A DNA stretch of 37,877 nt from an uncultured Porphyromonas sp. (lineage in GTDB: Bacteria; Bacteroidota; Bacteroidia; Bacteroidales; Porphyromonadaceae). The translations under genes and the position numbers were made by a program. This document shows positions 23,552-33,051 of this stretch, one piece after another; the stretch's first letter is position 1; the number at the start of each line of letters is the position of its first letter. The stretch lies in contig UQDF01000016.1 of assembly GCA_900539765.1 (NCBI GenBank), positions 1 to 37,877 of the forward strand, in the 5' to 3' direction. The notes below the pieces were generated by a model. It saw nothing but the letters and a program-made list of their open reading frames with translations. It had not been told where the DNA came from and made no database searches.

Positions 23552-23604
23552 CGCATCGCCACACGCTTGATATGCACTTTTTGAAAAGAAAGTCGCCCGA
23601 AAGT

Positions 23605-23635
23605 TTTGGTGTTTCCAAAATAGTTCGTACATTTG
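23605..23635 (+). promoter_or_regulatory. promoter of the tRNA-Tyr/tRNA-Thr/tuf unit
   Basis: TTTG (23605-23608), 19 bp, then TACATTTG (23628-23635): a full match to the Bacteroidetes primary sigma consensus. It lies about 75 bp upstream of tRNA-Tyr. Confidence 0.82.
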
Positions 23636-23708
23636 CACTCAGTTTGTGACGCCATTCATCTTTCTCAAGTCTAAAAAGTGACTCGGTGAAACAGACAAAA
23701 TCGCAATC

Positions 23709-23791
23709 GGGCAGTTACCAGAGTGGCCAAATGGAGCTGACTGTAACTCAGCTGGCGCAAGCCTACGGTGGTTCGAATCCATCACTGCCCA
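23709..23791 (+). tRNA. tRNA-Tyr (anticodon GUA)
   Basis: An 83-nt class II tRNA. Acceptor GGGCAGT pairs with ACTGCCC. The anticodon region GACTGTAACTC gives GUA. A long variable arm is present, as expected for bacterial tRNA-Tyr, and the T arm is GGTGG-TTCGAAT-CCATC. The discriminator is A; CCA is not encoded. Confidence 0.95.
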
Positions 23792-23801
23792 CAGACAATA
23801 T

Positions 23802-23873
<72 letters not shown>

Positions 23874-23970
23874 CTAGACATGGCAGCACCTAAGACACAG
23901 ATCGATGAGACTGTGGAGGGTGGTTAGCCTTTGCAACGAACAAGATTAAGACAAACATAAGAACAAGGTT

Positions 23971-25158
23971 ATGGCTAAAGAACATTTTCAAAGGACGAAA
24001 CCACACGTCAACATCGGTACCATCGGTCACGTAGATCACGGTAAGACTACACTCACCGCAGCAATCACCAAGGTACTATCTGACGCAGGCTTCACAGAGG
24101 CTCGCTCATTTGACTCTATCGACAACGCACCTGAGGAGAAGGAGCGTGGTATCACCATCAACTCTTCACACGTTGAGTACGAGACAGCTAATCGTCACTA
24201 CGCACACGTAGACTGCCCGGGCCACGCTGACTATGTCAAGAACATGGTTACTGGTGCTGCTCAGATGGACGGTGCTATCATCGTAGTAGCTGCTACTGAT
24301 GGTCCTATGCCTCAGACACGTGAGCACATCCTACTAGCACGTCAGGTCAACGTACCTCGTCTAGTTGTCTTTATGAACAAGTGCGACCTTGTTGATGACG
24401 AGGAGATGCTCGAGCTCGTAGAGATGGATATGCGTGAGCTTCTGAGCTTCTACAACTTCGATGGAGACAACACTCCTATCATCCGTGGCTCTGCTCTAGG
24501 TGCGCTCAATGGTGAGCCACAGTGGGTAGAGAAGGTGCTGGAGCTTATGGAGGCTGTAGATACTTGGATCCCACTACCTGAGCGTGATATCGACAAGCCT
24601 TTCCTAATGCCTGTAGAGGACGTATTCTCTATCACAGGTCGTGGTACTGTCGCTACGGGTCGTATCGAGACTGGTGTCGTTAAGGTCAACGACGAGGTTC
24701 AGATCATCGGTCTAGGCGCTGAGGGTAAGAAGAGCGTCGTAACAGGCGTGGAAATGTTCCGCAAGATCCTTGATGAGGGTGAGGCTGGTGATAACGTAGG
24801 TCTCCTACTCCGTGGTATCGACAAGGACGAGATCAAGCGCGGTATGGTTCTAGCACACCCAGGACAGGTTAAGCCTCACGATCACTTCAAGGCTGAGGTC
24901 TATATCCTGAAGAAGGAAGAGGGTGGTCGTCACACGCCATTCCACAACAAGTACCGTCCTCAGTTCTACATCCGTACGCTAGACGTAACGGGCGAGATTA
25001 CTCTCCCAGAGGGTGTAGAGATGGTTATGCCTGGTGATAACGTCACCATCGATGTTAAGCTCATCTCTCCAGTAGCTTGTAGCGTAGGTCTACGCTTTGC
25101 TATCCGTGAGGGTGGTCGTACAGTCGGTGCTGGTCAGATCACAGCTCTAGAGGACTAA
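23971..25158 (+). CDS. tuf: elongation factor Tu
   Basis: A 395-aa EF-Tu of standard length; it carries aminoacyl-tRNA to the ribosome with GTP. G1 is GHVDHGKT (residues 19-26), switch I has RGITI, G3 is DCPGH and G4 is NKCD. Domain II ([11 protein letters not shown]) and domain III ([19 protein letters not shown], ending [11 protein letters not shown]) are complete. It lies 97 bp after tRNA-Thr, the conserved tRNA-tuf arrangement of the phylum, and may be read from the promoter at 23605. It is followed by a strong hairpin. Confidence 0.98.
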   Translation: MAKEHFQRTKPHVNIGTIGHVDHGKTTLTAAITKVLSDAGFTEARSFDSIDNAPEEKERGITINSSHVEYETANRHYAHVDCPGHADYVKNMVTGAAQMDGAIIVVAATDGPMPQTREHILLARQVNVPRLVVFMNKCDLVDDEEMLELVEMDMRELLSFYNFDGDNTPIIRGSALGALNGEPQWVEKVLELMEAVDTWIPLPERDIDKPFLMPVEDVFSITGRGTVATGRIETGVVKVNDEVQIIGLGAEGKKSVVTGVEMFRKILDEGEAGDNVGLLLRGIDKDEIKRGMVLAHPGQVKPHDHFKAEVYILKKEEGGRHTPFHNKYRPQFYIRTLDVTGEITLPEGVEMVMPGDNVTIDVKLISPVACSVGLRFAIREGGRTVGAGQITALED

Positions 25159-25231
25159 TAACTCTCAGCTGACTTAGCCTGGGGCTCATCTAGAGTCCAC
25201 CCTAAGGCTAGACAGCAACCTTACTTCTCCC

Positions 25232-25298
25232 AACTCCCTCCCCCACTAAACATAGACTCGCTCCCATTGGAGCAATGCTCATAGTGGGAGGGGGAGTT
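25232..25298 (+). terminator. terminator after tuf
   Basis: 17-nt arms (25232-25248 and 25282-25298) with two non-Watson-Crick positions, rich in C and G (CCCTCCCCCACTA against TAGTGGGAGGGGG), and a T5 run starting 9 nt later (about 25307). The rest of the 268-bp gap before tRNA-Trp shows no gene. Confidence 0.72.
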
Positions 25299-25426
25299 AC
25301 GAGGAGTTTTTCACCTCCACAGTCATCATCTCTAGCAGATCGTCCTGCTTGTCAGGACTCATACACGGCACAAGACTACCCCTACGCTAATTAGGCAGTC
25401 AGACGTGTACGAGATGATGCTAACAT

Positions 25427-25499
25427 ACGGGTTTAGCTCAGTTGGTAGAGCACAGGTCTCCAAAACCTGGTGTCGGGAGTTCGAGCCTCTCAACCCGTG
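25427..25499 (+). tRNA. tRNA-Trp (anticodon CCA)
   Basis: A 73-nt cloverleaf: acceptor ACGGGTT/AACCCGT, anticodon loop CTCCAAA giving CCA, D arm GCTC/GAGC, T arm with GTTCGAG, discriminator G. It lies 19 bp before secE, the common order in Bacteroidetes. Confidence 0.95.
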
Positions 25500-25518
25500 C
25501 AAACTATAAGATGCTCTT

Positions 25519-25719
25519 ATGAACTTTTTCAAGCGTATAGGTACCTACACCAAGAACTGCTATAATGAGTTGGTACACAAAGTTAGCTGGCCCACTCGTA
25601 ACGAACTGATCAATAGCACAGTGGTCGTTATGATCGCTTCGGTGATTATTGCCATCTTTGTTGCTGCCGTAGACTTTGTTTTCCAGCAGCTCATGCAGTT
25701 TGTGTATGGTCTAGTATAG
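25519..25719 (+). CDS. secE: preprotein translocase subunit SecE
   Basis: A 66-aa single-span inner-membrane protein, the short form of SecE. The amphipathic helix YNELVHKVSWPTRNEL has the conserved K-V-x-W-P-[ST] motif that contacts SecY, followed by a transmembrane segment (about residues 31-58). It is part of the SecYEG channel. It is 210 bp upstream of nusG; that gap holds a 12-bp palindrome AGCGATATCGCT (25833-25844) and GTAAAG-G-CTTTAC (25858-25870). Confidence 0.95.
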   Translation: MNFFKRIGTYTKNCYNELVHKVSWPTRNELINSTVVVMIASVIIAIFVAAVDFVFQQLMQFVYGLV

Positions 25720-25929
25720 ATTGTACACCTAGTATAGAGCATTGATATATAGCCTCAGTAGATAGACAGAGTCTAGAAGCGAGCATGCGACACAAGCTCA
25801 GCGACCTCTAGACAGGGCTTTGAAGCTCCCGTAGCGATATCGCTTATCTACATCTTAGTAAAGGCTTTACCAAGTAGTCACAAACGGATCAACCGTATTC
25901 TATCATCGAATCTAATCTAAACTAAAGAC

Positions 25930-26493
25930 ATGAGTCAAGATTCACAACCCATGAGATTTTACGTTCTTCGTGTCCTCAGCGGACAGGAAAAGAAAGTCTG
26001 TGAGTATATAGAAGCGGCTAAGTCCAATGGAACTTTAGGTTCGTACGTACGTCGTGTACTAGTACCCACCGAGCAGGTGGTCTCGCAGCGCAATGGCAAG
26101 AAGGTGGTCAAAGAGCGCCCCTATATGCCTGGCTATGTGCTGGTGGAGGCTGCACTCGTTGGAGACACCGAACACACGCTCTGTACGATACCTAATGTAA
26201 TAGGTTTCTTGAACTCTCGTATGACTGATGGTCAGCTATCGCCCGAGCCCCTACGTACTCAAGAAGTACAGGATCTCTTGGGACAAGCAGATCGCGATGC
26301 TGAGGGCGCTGGACGCTTTGACGTCGAGTACAGCGTCGGCGAGTCTGTACGGATCATCGATGGCCCATTCTCAGACTTCTCAGCAACAATCGATGAGGTC
26401 AAGAGTGATAAGAGAAAGCTCAAGGTGATGGTGAAGATCTTCGGTAGGAAGACTCCACTGGAGCTTGATTACACACAGGTCGAGAAGGAATAG
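25930..26493 (+). CDS. nusG: transcription termination/antitermination protein NusG
   Basis: A 187-aa NusG. The NGN domain (about 8-120) starts FYVLRVLSGQEKKVCEYI and includes RPYMPGYVLVEA and TIPNVIGFL. The KOW domain (about 130-187) has GESVRIIDGPFSDFSATIDEV and KVMVKIFGRKTPLELDYTQVEK. It binds the RNA polymerase clamp and links it to Rho or the ribosome. It comes 189 bp before rplK; that gap shows no clear terminator or gene. Confidence 0.97.
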   Translation: MSQDSQPMRFYVLRVLSGQEKKVCEYIEAAKSNGTLGSYVRRVLVPTEQVVSQRNGKKVVKERPYMPGYVLVEAALVGDTEHTLCTIPNVIGFLNSRMTDGQLSPEPLRTQEVQDLLGQADRDAEGAGRFDVEYSVGESVRIIDGPFSDFSATIDEVKSDKRKLKVMVKIFGRKTPLELDYTQVEKE

Positions 26494-26682
26494 GAGATTG
26501 TTACGGATCGAGCATACCGACTCATAGTTGCTCACATAGGCGTAGTGCTAACTCCTCTCAGACAGCTTCGAGAAGTGGTCTAGCTTCCAACTTAAAGGCC
26601 CCTACTTGCGTCACGTGGATACTACCCTAAATGCAGTGATGACCTCCGTGTGTATCTGTTTACAATATAATCGAATAACAAA

Positions 26683-27126
26683 ATGGCAAAAGAAGTTGCA
26701 GGGCAGCTTAAGCTGCAAATCAAAGGAGGGGCCGCTAACCCCTCGCCTCCTGTAGGCCCAGCACTTGGTGCTAAGGGTATCAACATCATGGAGTTTTGTA
26801 AGCAATTTAATGCCAGGACTCAGGATCGCGCTGGCAAGGTACTGCCAGTCGTGATAACCTACTATGCTGACAAGTCCTTTGACTTCATCGTCAAGACACC
26901 TCCCGTAGCTGTACAGCTGCTAGAGGCTAGTAAGGCTAAGGGTGGCTCAGCAGAACCCAACCGAATCAAAGTAGCTAAAGTCACTTGGGATCAAGTTAAG
27001 ACTATAGCAGAAGATAAGATGTCTGACCTCAACTGCTTTACTGTCGAGTCGGCCATGAAGATGGTCGCTGGTACAGCTCGTAGTATGGGGATTAGTGTAA
27101 CGGGTACGAAACCTGAGAATCTCTAA
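26683..27126 (+). CDS. rplK: 50S ribosomal protein L11
   Basis: A 147-aa L11 of standard length. The N-terminal domain has [20 protein letters not shown], the Pro-rich thiostrepton/EF-G region, followed by [11 protein letters not shown]. The C-terminal rRNA-binding domain ends with [20 protein letters not shown]. It forms the GTPase-associated centre with 23S rRNA. It lies 15 bp before rplA. Confidence 0.98.
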   Translation: MAKEVAGQLKLQIKGGAANPSPPVGPALGAKGINIMEFCKQFNARTQDRAGKVLPVVITYYADKSFDFIVKTPPVAVQLLEASKAKGGSAEPNRIKVAKVTWDQVKTIAEDKMSDLNCFTVESAMKMVAGTARSMGISVTGTKPENL

Positions 27127-27141
27127 TCGCAATCAACTGAA

Positions 27142-27846
27142 ATGAGTAAACTAACAAAAAATCAGAAGATAGCAGCGAGTAAGGTCGAAGCAGGCAAGTC
27201 CTATTCACTAGATGAGGCTTCCAAGCTCCTGAAGGAGATCACCTTCACGAAGTTTGATGCTTCAGTAGACATAGACATTCGTCTGGGTGTCGATCCTCGC
27301 AAGGCTAATCAGATGGTGCGTGGCACTGTCTCACTGCCTCATGGTATCGGTAAGGAGGTACGTGTCCTAGCACTCTGTACTCCAGACAAGGAGGCAGAGG
27401 CGCAAGAGGCTGGGGCTGACTATGTCGGTCTCGATGAGTACATCAACAAAATCAAGTCTGGATGGACTGACATTGATGTGATCATCACTATGCCTAGCGT
27501 CATGGGCAAGATCGGAGCTTTGGGTCGTGTACTAGGACCGCGTGGTCTGATGCCTAACCCCAAGAGCGGTACCGTAACAAATGATCTCGGTGCTGCAATC
27601 AAGGAGGTAAAGGCTGGTAAGATCGACTTCAAGGTCGACAAGGCAGGTATCATACATACCTCAGTGGGTAAGATCTCTTTCGAGCCTAAGCAAATTAGAG
27701 AAAACGCTAAGGAGTTCATCGATACGGTGGTACGCCTGAAGCCGGCCTCTGCTAAGGGAACCTATATCAAGAGTATCTACCTCTCTACAACAATGAGTGC
27801 AGGGATCAAGGTCGATCCCAAGTCAGTCGTATCCGTAGTAGAATAA
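27142..27846 (+). CDS. rplA: 50S ribosomal protein L1
   Basis: A 234-aa L1, the L1-stalk protein that helps E-site tRNA leave. Visible signatures are [26 protein letters not shown] and the central [18 protein letters not shown]. In many bacteria L1 represses its own rplKA mRNA; I could not identify the mimic site in the leader before rplK. Confidence 0.98.
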   Translation: MSKLTKNQKIAASKVEAGKSYSLDEASKLLKEITFTKFDASVDIDIRLGVDPRKANQMVRGTVSLPHGIGKEVRVLALCTPDKEAEAQEAGADYVGLDEYINKIKSGWTDIDVIITMPSVMGKIGALGRVLGPRGLMPNPKSGTVTNDLGAAIKEVKAGKIDFKVDKAGIIHTSVGKISFEPKQIRENAKEFIDTVVRLKPASAKGTYIKSIYLSTTMSAGIKVDPKSVVSVVE

Positions 27847-27874
27847 CGTCTCACCAATTAAGAAACACGATTCT

Positions 27875-28405
27875 ATGAAAAAGGAAACGAAGTCAACTGT
27901 CATCGAGCAGTTACACTCTTATATAGAGAGCTACCCCAACTTCTACTTGACCAACATTGAGGCACTCAATGCTGAGAAGACAAGCGAGCTACGTCGTCTC
28001 TGCAATAAGAGTGGCGTCAAGCTGGTCGTAGTCAAGAATACACTGATGCGTCGTGCCCTCAGCGAAATCGACTCTGTCGATTTCGCTGAGCTCTACGAGT
28101 CTCTCAAGGGCAACACGGCCGTCATGTTTTCAGAGGTTGCTAATGCTCCTGCTAAAGCGATCAAGGCTTTCCGCTCTGACAATAAGGAACTCGGACGTCC
28201 CGACTTAAAGGCTGCGTACGTTCAGGAGGGCTTTTACATCGGAGCTGACCAACTCGAGACTCTGGTCAACATCAAGAGTCGCGAGGAGCTCATTGCTGAC
28301 ATTGTAGCTATGCTGGAGGGACCAATCCAGGGCGTACTCGGGCAGCTTGATTCAGCAGCTGGCACTATCCATGGGGTCTTAGATACCCTAGCCGAGAGGC
28401 AATAA
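27875..28405 (+). CDS. rplJ: 50S ribosomal protein L10
   Basis: A 176-aa L10, the base of the L7/L12 stalk. The N-terminal rRNA-binding domain has LTNIEALNAEKTSELRRLC and VKLVVVKNTLMRRAL, then GNTAVMFSE. The C-terminal helix (about 140-176, LEGPIQGVLGQLDSAAGTI) binds L7/L12 dimers. It lies 28 bp after rplA and 50 bp before rplL. Confidence 0.97.
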   Translation: MKKETKSTVIEQLHSYIESYPNFYLTNIEALNAEKTSELRRLCNKSGVKLVVVKNTLMRRALSEIDSVDFAELYESLKGNTAVMFSEVANAPAKAIKAFRSDNKELGRPDLKAAYVQEGFYIGADQLETLVNIKSREELIADIVAMLEGPIQGVLGQLDSAAGTIHGVLDTLAERQ

Positions 28406-28455
28406 ACATCTAAGAAATCACTTCAATCAGAAACAAACATAACATCAATACAGAC

Positions 28456-28830
28456 ATGGCAGATATAAAGGCTATTGCAGAGACTCTTGTTAATCTCACA
28501 GTAAAAGAAGTAAGCGAGCTCAAGGAGCTCCTCAAGGAGGAGTATGGTATCGAGCCAGCAGCTGCAGCTGTTGCTGTCGCTGGTCCTGCAGCTGGTGCTG
28601 CAGCAGAGGCTGAGGAGAAATCCTCTTTCGACGTATTCCTCAAGAGCTTTGGTGCTGCTAAGCTTGCAGTCGTTAAGGCTGTTAAGGAGCACGCTGGTCT
28701 TGGTCTCAAGGAGGCTAAGGAGCTAGTCGACGGTGCACCTACCAACATCAAGGAGGGTGTCGACAAGGCTACAGCTGAGGCTCTCAAGGCTGCACTTGAG
28801 GAGGCTGGTGCTGAGGTTGAACTAAAGTAA
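28456..28830 (+). CDS. rplL: 50S ribosomal protein L7/L12
   Basis: A 124-aa stalk protein. The N-terminal dimerisation helices (about 1-32, [19 protein letters not shown]) are followed by an Ala-rich hinge (about 33-52) and the C-terminal domain, with [20 protein letters not shown] and [13 protein letters not shown], which recruits translation GTPases. A strong hairpin follows before rpoB. Confidence 0.98.
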   Translation: MADIKAIAETLVNLTVKEVSELKELLKEEYGIEPAAAAVAVAGPAAGAAAEAEEKSSFDVFLKSFGAAKLAVVKAVKEHAGLGLKEAKELVDGAPTNIKEGVDKATAEALKAALEEAGAEVELK

Positions 28831-28864
28831 ACCCGCTTGACACCTGTCTGACACAGGTCATATT

Positions 28865-28909
28865 GGTTAAGGATTCCCCCCTTGATACGTATGGGGGGAG
28901 TTCTTAGCC
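28865..28909 (+). terminator. attenuator or terminator between rplL and rpoB
   Basis: A 17-bp stem with few mismatches (28865-28881 with 28893-28909), including C6/G6, and then TTTT. It lies 35 bp after rplL. As rpoB has no obvious strong promoter after it, a partial terminator like the E. coli rplL-rpoB attenuator is likely. Confidence 0.78.
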
Positions 28910-28911
28910 TT

Positions 28912-29163
28912 TTCGCATCTTTTGCTCTCTGGAGGCACCACTCACGGACGAAGCTGTCACAAGGCTATGTGACACTTTCTATACGTTGAGGAGGTGTCTT
29001 GGGTTGTCAGATAGGTTTAGACACAAGTCTCTAGAGCTAGACACCTATAGCTCTAACTCTCGAGTAGTAGCTCACAGCTCTTAGTGAGTACCTGCTCCCC
29101 CCGTCTCTCCCTGTGAGAGCAGCTCCTCTCCCCTACAATTACCATTTCTCTCTGAAGCATACG
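28912..29163 (+). other. rpoB leader region
   Basis: This is the rest of the 333-bp gap before rpoB. It holds GTCACA-TGTGAC (28956-28973) and an 8-bp hairpin TAGAGCTA/TAGCTCTA (29032-29055), plus the pair GTGTCT/AGACAC (about 28993-29023). No TAnnTTTG box or gene is clear. These may shape the rpoBC mRNA leader. Confidence 0.4.
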
Positions 29164-32100
29164 ATGGCATCCAAACCAACTAATACTAGAAAGAGCTTCG
29201 CATCTATTGCTCATCCAATGGAGTACCCTGACTTCTTGGAGGTGCAGCTCAAATCTTTTCAGGACTTCTTTCAGCTCAATACTCCTGCCGAGAGTAGAAA
29301 GAAAGAGGGATTATTTAAAGTCTTCTCTGAGAACTTCCCCATCGAAGACACTCGCAACAACTTCAAGCTTCTATTTGAAGACTACTTCGTCGATCCTCCT
29401 AAGTATTCGATAGAGGAGTGCTTGCGTCGTGGCTTGACCTATAGTGTCCCCTTGAGGGCTAAGCTCAAGCTCACCTGCGAAGACCCCGAGCACGAAGACT
29501 TTGAGTCCACCGTACAGGACGTCTTCCTAGGTTCTATCCCCTATATGACACCTGCGGGGACCTTTGTCATCAATGGTGCAGAGAGAGTAGTCGTATCTCA
29601 GCTACACCGCTCACCAGGAGTCTTCTTTGGATCCAGCTTGCACAACAACGGGACGAGACTATACTCGGCTCGTATTATCCCATTCAAGGGTTCTTGGATT
29701 GAGTTTGCTACCGATACGAACAACGAACTCTACGCTTACATCGATCGTAAGAAGAAGCTCCCCATCACGACCCTCCTACGTGCCATCGGCTATGAGACGG
29801 ATAAAGACATCCTCGACCTCTTTGGCATCGCTGAGGAGATCCCGGTCACGTTAGAGTCGCTACAAGCTAACTATGGACGACAGTTAGCGGCCTCCGTCAT
29901 ACTGAAGTATTACGATGAGGAGAGCGAGGAGGAGACAGGAGAGACTGAGACCTTCGCCCGATACAACACGCTCGTAGAGCAAAATGCTATCTTAGACGAA
30001 GACAATGCTCAGGTCATCCTAGAGAATGGTATCGAGACCATCCTGCTACGTCGTGACTTAGCCACATCCGATCAGGAGTCTACAGACCAAGAGATCATGG
30101 ACTACTCGATCATCTTCAACACGCTCAAGCGTGACTCAGCCAATTCTGAGCAGGCTGCCTACAATTTCATCTACAACCTCCTACGCAACTCTACTCCACC
30201 CGATGATCAGAGTGCCAAGGAGATCTTCAACAACATCTTCTTCTCAGAGAAGCGCTATGATCTAGGCGATGTAGGGCGCTACAAGATCAATAGCAAGTTA
30301 GGACTGGATATAGATCCCGACGTCAAGATCCTCACGGCTGAGGACATCGTTGCGATCATACGTCATCTGATCAAGCTCGTCAATGGTAAGGCTCCTGTCG
30401 ATGACATCGACCACCTTTCTAACCGTCGTGTCAGAACTGTCGGTGAGCAGCTATACAACCAGTTTAGTATAGGACTGAGTCGTATGGCGCGTACGGTCAA
30501 GGAGCGTATGAACGTACGTGACAGCGAGGTCTTTACCCCCGTCGATCTAGTCAACTCCAAGACGATCGCTTCGGTTGTCAACAGCTTCTTTGGGACCAAT
30601 GCGCTCTCACAGTTTATGGATCAGCAGAATCCACTCTCTGAGATCACGCACAAGCGTCGTCTGTCGGCACTAGGTCCAGGCGGTCTGACTCGAGATCGTG
30701 CTGGCTTCGAGGTGCGAGACGTACACTACACTCATTATGGTCGTCTCTGTCCTATCGAGACACCTGAGGGTCCAAACATCGGACTCATCTCCTCTCTCTG
30801 CGTCTATGCTAAGATCAACGAACTAGGCTTCATCACGACTCCTTATCGTAATGTCAAGGAAGGTACCGTAGACTTTGACGACTCAGAGCTTGCTTACTTT
30901 ACCGCTGAGGAAGAAGAGGACAAGACCGTAGCTCAGGGTAACGCCCCCCTAGACGACGACGGACACTTCATCCGCTCTCGTGTTAAGGCGCGCTATGGTG
31001 CAGACTTCCCTGTAGTAGAGCCTGAGGAGGTAGACCTGATGGATGTCTCTCCGACGCAGATTGCTTCGATTGCAGCTTCGCTCATTCCATTCCTCGAGCA
31101 CGACGATGCTAACCGTGCCCTTATGGGATCTAACATGATGCGTCAGGCAGTACCTCTACTCACTCCCGAGGCTCCTATCGTAGGTACAGGTATCGAGCGC
31201 AGACTAGTCTCAGACTCTCGTACCCAGGTAGAGGCTACGGGCGATGGTGTGGTCGTCTATGTCGACGCCACCAAGATCGTGGTCGACTATGATCGTACAG
31301 AGGAGGAGGAGCTAGTCAGCTTCGAGCCTTCAGAGGTGACCTACAAGCTACCCAAGTATCGCAAGACCAATCAATCTACCACGATAGATCTAAGTCCTAT
31401 CTGCCGTAAGGGAGACCGAGTCACCAAGGGTCAGATACTTACCGAGGGCTTCTCCACACAAGATGGCGAGTTAGCACTCGGACGCAACATCTTGGCCGCT
31501 TACATGCCTTGGAAGGGGTACAACTACGAGGATGCTATCGTGCTCAGCGAGCGTGTCGTCGCAGAGGATCTCTTCACCTCTGTACATGTCGATGAGTACT
31601 CGCTCGACGTACGTGAGACGAAGCGCGGTATGGAGGAGTTTACGGCAGACATCCCCAACGTCAGTGAGGAGGCTACCAAAGATCTCGACGCTAATGGTAT
31701 CGTCCGTGTCGGTGCTCGCATCGTGCCAGGCGACATCCTAGTAGGTAAGATTACGCCAAAGGGCGAGTCCGACCCCACCCCTGAGGAAAAGCTACTCTTA
31801 GCCATCTTTGGCGACAAAGCTGGTGATGTCAAGGACGCTTCGCTCAAGGCTTCGCCCTCGCTCAAGGGTGTGGTCATCGACACGAAGCTCTACTCACGAG
31901 CCAATCGTAAGGGAGGTATAGCAGCTACACGTAAGATCAACCAACGCTACGAGGAGGAGCTCTCCAAGCTACAGGCAACTCTCAAAGAGGAGCTAGTCTC
32001 CAAGCTTCAGATCATACTGAAGAAACACAAGACCACAGCAACAGACTTCGTCGACTACATCGGAGTCGTCAAGGTCAAGGCTGGTACACGCATCACCAAG

Positions 32101-33006
32101 TCTCTGCTCTTCGATCTAGACTACAATGATCTGAGAATGTCAGACTGGACCAATGACGAGCATACTAACGACCTTGTCAAGCAGACGATCGCTAACTATA
32201 TCAAGAAGGACAAGATCACGATCGCAGAGGTCAATAGGCGCAAGCTCGATGAGACTCTCGGTGATGAGTTACCTTCAGGCATCATCCAGACCGCTAAGAT
32301 CCTAATCGCTAAGAAGCGCAAGATACAGGTCGGCGACAAGATGGCAGGACGACATGGTAACAAGGGTATCGTCTCCAAGATCGTACGTCGTGAGGATATG
32401 CCTTATCTGCCAGATGGTACGCCAGTAGACATATGTCTTAACCCGCTAGGTGTGCCTTCACGTATGAACCTAGGACAGATCTTTGAGGCCGTCCTAGCGT
32501 GGGCAGGAAAGAAGCTCGGCGTCAAGTTTGCGACCCCTATCTTCGATGGAGCCACACTCGATGACCTCAATGCATGGACCGACAAGGCTGGTCTACCACG
32601 AGGAGGTCAGATGAAGCTCTACGATGGTGGCACAGGCGAGCCCTTTGACCAGGAGGCGACTGTAGGTGTCACCTACTTCCTCAAGCTAGGTCACATGGTC
32701 GATGACAAGATGCACGCCCGCTCGATCGGTCCGTACTCACTGATCACGCAGCAACCTCTCGGTGGTAAGTCCAACTTCGGAGGTCAGCGCTTCGGAGAGA
32801 TGGAGGTGTGGGCACTTGAGGCCTTCGGTGCGGCACACGTCCTGCAGGAAATCCTCACCATCAAGAGTGATGACGTCGTAGGTCGCTCTAAGGCTTACGA
32901 GGCGATCGTACGTGGTGACAATATGCCCACGCCAGGTCTCCCCGAGTCTCTCAACGTGCTACTCAATGAGCTCAAGGGTCTAGCCCTCAGCGTACATATT
33001 GAGTAA
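29164..33006 (+). CDS. rpoB: DNA-directed RNA polymerase subunit beta
   Basis: A 1280-aa beta subunit from the ATG at 29164 ([15 protein letters not shown]); an ATG 17 codons earlier gives a tail unlike other RpoB starts. [17 protein letters not shown] begins the conserved N-terminus. The rifampicin-binding cluster [18 protein letters not shown] and [18 protein letters not shown] has the common susceptible residues at the usual resistance sites (Gln513, Asp516, His526, Ser531 in E. coli numbering). The C-terminal part includes [15 protein letters not shown] with catalytic-centre Lys residues and ends with the clamp-binding [20 protein letters not shown]. It lies 45 bp before rpoC. Confidence 0.98.
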   Translation: MASKPTNTRKSFASIAHPMEYPDFLEVQLKSFQDFFQLNTPAESRKKEGLFKVFSENFPIEDTRNNFKLLFEDYFVDPPKYSIEECLRRGLTYSVPLRAKLKLTCEDPEHEDFESTVQDVFLGSIPYMTPAGTFVINGAERVVVSQLHRSPGVFFGSSLHNNGTRLYSARIIPFKGSWIEFATDTNNELYAYIDRKKKLPITTLLRAIGYETDKDILDLFGIAEEIPVTLESLQANYGRQLAASVILKYYDEESEEETGETETFARYNTLVEQNAILDEDNAQVILENGIETILLRRDLATSDQESTDQEIMDYSIIFNTLKRDSANSEQAAYNFIYNLLRNSTPPDDQSAKEIFNNIFFSEKRYDLGDVGRYKINSKLGLDIDPDVKILTAEDIVAIIRHLIKLVNGKAPVDDIDHLSNRRVRTVGEQLYNQFSIGLSRMARTVKERMNVRDSEVFTPVDLVNSKTIASVVNSFFGTNALSQFMDQQNPLSEITHKRRLSALGPGGLTRDRAGFEVRDVHYTHYGRLCPIETPEGPNIGLISSLCVYAKINELGFITTPYRNVKEGTVDFDDSELAYFTAEEEEDKTVAQGNAPLDDDGHFIRSRVKARYGADFPVVEPEEVDLMDVSPTQIASIAASLIPFLEHDDANRALMGSNMMRQAVPLLTPEAPIVGTGIERRLVSDSRTQVEATGDGVVVYVDATKIVVDYDRTEEEELVSFEPSEVTYKLPKYRKTNQSTTIDLSPICRKGDRVTKGQILTEGFSTQDGELALGRNILAAYMPWKGYNYEDAIVLSERVVAEDLFTSVHVDEYSLDVRETKRGMEEFTADIPNVSEEATKDLDANGIVRVGARIVPGDILVGKITPKGESDPTPEEKLLLAIFGDKAGDVKDASLKASPSLKGVVIDTKLYSRANRKGGIAATRKINQRYEEELSKLQATLKEELVSKLQIILKKHKTTATDFVDYIGVVKVKAGTRITKSLLFDLDYNDLRMSDWTNDEHTNDLVKQTIANYIKKDKITIAEVNRRKLDETLGDELPSGIIQTAKILIAKKRKIQVGDKMAGRHGNKGIVSKIVRREDMPYLPDGTPVDICLNPLGVPSRMNLGQIFEAVLAWAGKKLGVKFATPIFDGATLDDLNAWTDKAGLPRGGQMKLYDGGTGEPFDQEATVGVTYFLKLGHMVDDKMHARSIGPYSLITQQPLGGKSNFGGQRFGEMEVWALEAFGAAHVLQEILTIKSDDVVGRSKAYEAIVRGDNMPTPGLPESLNVLLNELKGLALSVHIE

Positions 33007-33051
33007 TCCCCTCCCCTATCCTTACACACTATATATAGTCAGACTTTAGTT

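Noticed and set aside
23916..23935. Possible separate tuf promoter (TTAGCCTTTG)
   Set aside because: It needs an extra base relative to TAnnTTTG and has no -33 element; the promoter at 23605 suffices.
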